Source: CAYNKA01 sp964397655
Lineage (GTDB): Bacteria; Spirochaetota; Spirochaetia; DTKZ01
DNA: 64,000 bases
Assembly (NCBI GenBank): GCA_964397655.1
Contig: CAYNKA010000001.1
Span: 682,001 to 746,000 of the forward strand
Direction: 5' to 3'
This document shows, in pieces, positions 60,946-64,000 of this stretch. The notes beneath the pieces are model-generated. The model did not search any database and was not told the origin of the DNA. It saw only the letters and a program-made list of their open reading frames with translations. The position numbers and the translations under genes are program-made. How positions within the stretch are numbered: the first letter of the stretch is position 1; every line of letters starts with the position of its first letter.

Positions 60946-61945
60946 TTCCCTGCTCGACGAGTTCTTCGTAGACGCACAGGCGGTTTTTGCCGGTCCTTTT
61001 CGCATGATAGAGGGCCTGGTCCGCCCTGCCGACGAGCTGACTGACGACTTCGTGCGGCTCGATCGTCTTCAGCCCGATGCTCACGGTGACGGTGCCGGCG
61101 AGGCCGAAATCGTGCTTTTCCACGTTCTGCCTGAACCTCTCGAAGACCTTTTTCGCGTCGGCATAGCAGCGGGCGCGGATCACGACGACGAATTCCTCGC
61201 CCCCGAACCTGAGCTTGATGTCCATGGGTCGGAACGACCGCCTTACGATCCCGGCAAGGCTTATGAGGACGTCGTCCCCGTAGATGTGTCCGAAGCTGTC
61301 GTTGATGCGCTTGAAGTTGTCGATGTCGAAGATGCCGAGCCAGAAGCCCCACGACGGTTCCGGCATGCTTCGTTTCGACCCGTCGGGCTCCCGCGTCGTC
61401 GGGCTCTTCGACTGCACTTCCATGAAATGGTACAGCCTCTCCTCGAACGTCTTCCGGTTGAGCAGGCCAGTGAGGGTATCGTGCTGATTGTCCACGAGGA
61501 GATCGTGGTAATTCGCGTAGACGCACAAAAAACCGTCTATGACCTTTTCGTTCAGCTTCTTTCCCGACGAAAAGGCGATCACGAGAAATCCGACCACGAT
61601 CTCGCCGAACAGGATCGGCCGGACCGAGAGCTCCCGGCCCTCCGAGGATATCCGCTTGGCTGCCGCCCCTTTCAGACGAAGCTCGTCGAAGAATGCCTTG
61701 AAGGGGGCTGCGGCTTTCTCGATTTCTTCCTTTTCGTGCACCAAGGAAACGCCCGTTTCGGAAACGGAAATCACGCTGTAGATCTTATCCTCGCCCTTCT
61801 GCATGCGGAAGAAAGACACTCCTGCCGCGTCGAACAATTCGAAGATGGTCTTGGCGAGACTGATCTCGAGAATGTCGACATCCTTGTGTTTGGTTATTTC
61901 AGCGAGAGAACCGAGTACCCCGTTCTTTTTTTTAGTTTCATCCAC
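60899..61945 (-). CDS. GGDEF diguanylate cyclase, soluble
   Basis: Makes cyclic di-GMP. The start is the GTG at 61945 (VDETKKKNGVLGSL), with AGGTGA 8 bases upstream; the 50 codons further upstream are shadow. The 348 residues have an N-terminal sensory part (about 1-145) that looks GAF-like and lacks membrane helices, then a GGDEF domain with FGGEEFVVVI and, five residues before, RPMD as inhibitory RxxD site. An insert (about 165-190) lies between the first strands (HDTLTGLLNRKTFEERL and FWLGIFDIDNFKRIND). It has its own strong promoter. Confidence 0.9.
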   Translation of the reverse strand: MDETKKKNGVLGSLAEITKHKDVDILEISLAKTIFELFDAAGVSFFRMQKGEDKIYSVISVSETGVSLVHEKEEIEKAAAPFKAFFDELRLKGAAAKRISSEGRELSVRPILFGEIVVGFLVIAFSSGKKLNEKVIDGFLCVYANYHDLLVDNQHDTLTGLLNRKTFEERLYHFMEVQSKSPTTREPDGSKRSMPEPSWGFWLGIFDIDNFKRINDSFGHIYGDDVLISLAGIVRRSFRPMDIKLRFGGEEFVVVIRARCYADAKKVFERFRQNVEKHDFGLAGTVTVSIGLKTIEPHEVVSQLVGRADQALYHAKRTGKNRLCVYEELVEQGIIATDIHYGDVVLFD

Positions 61946-62015
61946 TTCATTCACCTGCGCTGCTTTTTTACATGAATAATGCCGAGGAAACCGAAATCGA
62001 TTCCTTTCTCTTGAA

Positions 62016-62043
62016 AATATAAGCACTTGATTCGGGGTGTCAA
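62016..62043 (-). promoter_or_regulatory. Promoter of the soluble cyclase gene
   Basis: On the minus strand, TTGACA (62043-62038), a 16-base spacer and TATATT (62021-62016), about 71 bases before the chosen start. The leader contains a possible ATG region but no other clear signal. Confidence 0.65.
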
Positions 62044-62176
62044 GCCGGCCTCGCGCAACTGCACGCGGCACAGCCTGCCGGCGAACGGAAAGAGGCATCG
62101 TGCGGCAATGCCCGCCGACCCTGTTTTTTCCGCTCTTCCAAAATACCCGAATACGAACTATCTTTTAGGAATGGCA

Positions 62177-62198
62177 GGCTGCGGCACGAGCGGCAGCC
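62177..62198 (+). promoter_or_regulatory. Hairpin just before the ribosome site of the CAP-domain gene
   Basis: GGCTGC/GCAGCC stem around ten bases, followed directly by GCAGGAG and the ATG. It leaves the ribosome site free but next to it; it may tune translation. The outer stem is the same as in the H2 hairpins of the repeat array near 30.8 kb, which could be chance in GC-rich DNA. Confidence 0.45.
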
Positions 62199-62211
62199 GC
62201 AGGAGCCCGGC

Positions 62212-63468
62212 ATGAAGAAGTTGTCCGTTTTCGCGTTCGCGGCCATGGCTTCCTTCTTCGCGTACGGCGAGGACCTTCGGGCCCCTCGTTCGGTCGAGGA
62301 GATCATCGCCCGCTGGGAACGGTGCCGCCCGACCTTCACGGATTGGCGGGTCATGGAGAAGGCCTCGGATTTCAACGACCCCTTCGTTCTCGGAGCCCCG
62401 AAAGCCGAGTACGCGAAGGACGGCCTCGGGATGCTGAACTTCGTCCGCTATCTCGCCGGGCTCCCCGACGACATCGGGCTCGATGCGGACCTCGGCTACA
62501 AGGCCCAGGCCCTGACCGCGGTCAACGCGATGAACGGCGTCCAGTCGCATACGCCGGCCAGGCCGGCCGGCGTGCCCAAGGACGTGTACGAAGCCGCCTA
62601 TCCGGCTGGCCCCCGCTGCAACCTGCAGATGAGCATATCCGAGGGCTCCTTTTCGGAGAAGGGCGCCCGGGACAACCTCGAGCGCCGGGGTCCCTACCAC
62701 AAGTTGGCGGAATTCCGAAGATACTACCTCTCCCGGTCGGTCCTCGACTTCGTATCGGACGCAGATTTCAGGAACGTCCGCAAGGCCGAGCACCGCAGGA
62801 ACATCTTCAGGCCGCAGCTCGGGAAGACGGGCTTCGGTTTCGTCGATTTCTACGAGGAAAGGCCCTTCACCCAGGAGGAGATCAGGAACAACACCTTCGA
62901 TCCCGGTTTTTTCGCGGACGGGATCAGGTGGTACAAGTTCGACCTGAGGCAGTTCATGTCGATGTTCGCGGGCGACTCGAGCAGGACCTCCCAGCCTTCC
63001 TACGATTACGTCGCCTGGCCGGCTCGGGGATATTTCCCGCTCGAGTTCTGGCGGTACAAGGGGGAGGCTCAGCCCTGGTCGGTCCATCTCAATCCGGCGA
63101 AGTACCGGGTCGACGATCCCGCAGCCCTCGCCGTTGAAATTGCCGGCGTCTCGAACGGCTACCGCGTCGGCATCGGGAGCGGGGACCGCCCCGAGGACTG
63201 GAACGCGATCGGGGACGACGACCTGGAAGCGGGCGACAAGCTGAAGAAGTTCCTCCGCTACATGCCGGCTACGGCGAACTGGGATCCCGTCGTCATCTTC
63301 TTCCCCGGCGAGGCGAAATGGCCGGAGCCGAAGGCCGGCGAACGCTACCGCGTGACGCTTACCGGCGTCAAGGACCTTTCAGGGAAGAGCGTGAGGATCG
63401 AGTACTGGACGGAATTCTTCTCCCTTCCCCGTACGGCCTGGCTCGAATCCTCGACGGCCGAAGACTGA
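62212..63468 (+). CDS. Secreted CAP-domain protein
   Basis: Exported protein of 418 residues. A signal peptide (1-19, ending FAYG) is followed by a CAP/SCP-like domain: LGMLNFVRYLAGLPDDIGLDADLGYKAQALTAVNAMNG, then SHTPARPAGVPKDVYEAAYPAGPRCNLQMS, which follow the helix, His and CNL patterns of bacterial CAP proteins. The C-terminal half (about 260-418) is beta-rich and unassigned. CAP proteins of bacteria are secreted, function mostly unknown. GGAG lies 6 bases before the ATG. It converges on the last gene with 4 bases between stops. Confidence 0.78.
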   Translation: MKKLSVFAFAAMASFFAYGEDLRAPRSVEEIIARWERCRPTFTDWRVMEKASDFNDPFVLGAPKAEYAKDGLGMLNFVRYLAGLPDDIGLDADLGYKAQALTAVNAMNGVQSHTPARPAGVPKDVYEAAYPAGPRCNLQMSISEGSFSEKGARDNLERRGPYHKLAEFRRYYLSRSVLDFVSDADFRNVRKAEHRRNIFRPQLGKTGFGFVDFYEERPFTQEEIRNNTFDPGFFADGIRWYKFDLRQFMSMFAGDSSRTSQPSYDYVAWPARGYFPLEFWRYKGEAQPWSVHLNPAKYRVDDPAALAVEIAGVSNGYRVGIGSGDRPEDWNAIGDDDLEAGDKLKKFLRYMPATANWDPVVIFFPGEAKWPEPKAGERYRVTLTGVKDLSGKSVRIEYWTEFFSLPRTAWLESSTAED

Positions 63469-63472
63469 GGGG

Positions 63473-64000
63473 TTAGAACCTCAGGGAATCCTCCGTCCCT
63501 CCCCTTCCTCCGTCGTAGTAGGTCTTGACCGTGAATTTCGTGTTCTTCGTGACGAGGTTGAGCGGAAACGCCTTGCCGTCGGCGAGGGTGAAATAGATCG
63601 CCGAGCCCGAGGCTTCCGCCACGACGTCGGCTTCGACCATCTCCGCTCCAGTCTCCGTGGCCTTCCAGAGGTTGGCCTTGCAGCGGGCCGTCACCGCGGC
63701 CTCGCTCGGCCCGGCCTTGGGGTCCTTGAACGAGAACAGGGAAACGAAGTAGTCGTCCCTTCCGTCGCCCTCGACGTCGATGGCGCAGGACCATTCGTAC
63801 TCCTGGGCGTTGTCTTCCAGGGTCTTCGAATCGAAGGGGATCTTCGCCGGAAAGGAGGCGAAGGTGATGCCGATCACGAGCCGGTCCGCGAAGAGTCCCA
63901 GGTCCGCCCGCACGATGTCGACATAGTCCTTTTCCGCGTCGCCGCGCTCGTCGACCGCGCTCAGGGCCAGGATCGCTCCGGAGTTCTTTCCGCCGGAGAG
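63473..64000 (-). CDS. Unknown protein, N-terminus outside window
   Basis: Open frame from the window edge to a TAG at 63473, 175 codons, no start inside needed (the GTG at 63913 is only an internal codon, since the frame stays open upstream through SGGKNSGAILALSAVDE). The visible part is soluble and strand-rich (YEWSCAIDVEGDGRDDYFVSLFSF, AIYFTLADGKAFPLN, TKFTVKTYYDGG). DVEGDGRDD could bind calcium. No family recognised. By its place it is a separate unit convergent with the CAP gene. Confidence 0.7.
   Translation of the reverse strand, partial: LSGGKNSGAILALSAVDERGDAEKDYVDIVRADLGLFADRLVIGITFASFPAKIPFDSKTLEDNAQEYEWSCAIDVEGDGRDDYFVSLFSFKDPKAGPSEAAVTARCKANLWKATETGAEMVEADVVAEASGSAIYFTLADGKAFPLNLVTKNTKFTVKTYYDGGRGGTEDSLRF

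Noticed and set aside
62177..62198. Copy of repeat-array hairpin H2 before the CAP gene
   Set aside because: Only the six-base outer stem is shared; the inner stem and flanks differ, so common origin is not supported.

Overview
The window reads as a GC-rich spirochaete chromosome (Treponema/Spirochaetales-like). The clues are a very long SpiroCoCo-type coiled-coil protein, a stand-alone PTS Enzyme I, many small lipoproteins and TPR proteins, and a grpE-dnaK-dnaJ order with no CIRCE element. This placement is inferred from gene content; no rRNA or tRNA gene was seen. Coding density is very high, and most neighbours overlap by 1-4 bases (ATGA, TGATG, GTGA), so long operons dominate.

Left part, mostly minus strand. 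1-4758: the start of rlmB (cut by the window edge), a small Ca-repeat protein, and dnaJ-dnaK-grpE. 4945-21665: one long co-directional run, ptsI - der - MerR/UDPGP fusion - NlpC/P60-like protein - TPR protein - beta-barrel - exbB - exbD - tonB - HAD phosphatase - SpiroCoco protein, apparently driven by one strong promoter at ptsI. 21870-24334: a GerMN protein (plus) converging on tlyA and ymdB. 24344-25873: rny, with a consensus promoter embedded in a perfect palindrome. 26669-30419: parE-parC.

Accessory patch, 30420-34729. It starts with a non-coding array of about 175-bp repeat units that each carry two hairpins, one with compensatory base changes. The array abuts a truncated mrr restriction gene. 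A double zinc-ribbon membrane protein follows, then a mipA-like gene behind a TetR-type palindrome, then a tetR gene joined out of frame to the C-terminal half of a CPBP membrane protease. This looks like a region shaped by insertion and deletion.

Right part. 34811-39337: a signalling operon (CheA-like sensor, CheX-like, CheY-like, diguanylate cyclase). 39442-40863: a TPR lipoprotein. 41000-47865: a LacI-controlled organosulfate operon with binding protein, two permeases, two ABC ATPases and a cytoplasmic Cys-type sulfatase; the two ATPases carry complementary defects that predict one consensus and one degenerate ATP site. 47964-60687: an eight-gene, translationally coupled export operon with a TPR lipoprotein, a small lipoprotein, TolC, a membrane-fusion protein, two Ig-like lipoproteins and two RND pumps, one of which lacks the proton-relay acids. 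The end holds a frameshifted hipB remnant, a second diguanylate cyclase, a CAP-domain secreted protein and a partial unknown gene.

Best candidates for something undescribed: the two-RND/two-Ig-lipoprotein export system, the asymmetric organosulfate importer, the MerR regulator fused to a dead UDP-sugar pyrophosphorylase domain, and the hairpin repeat array.
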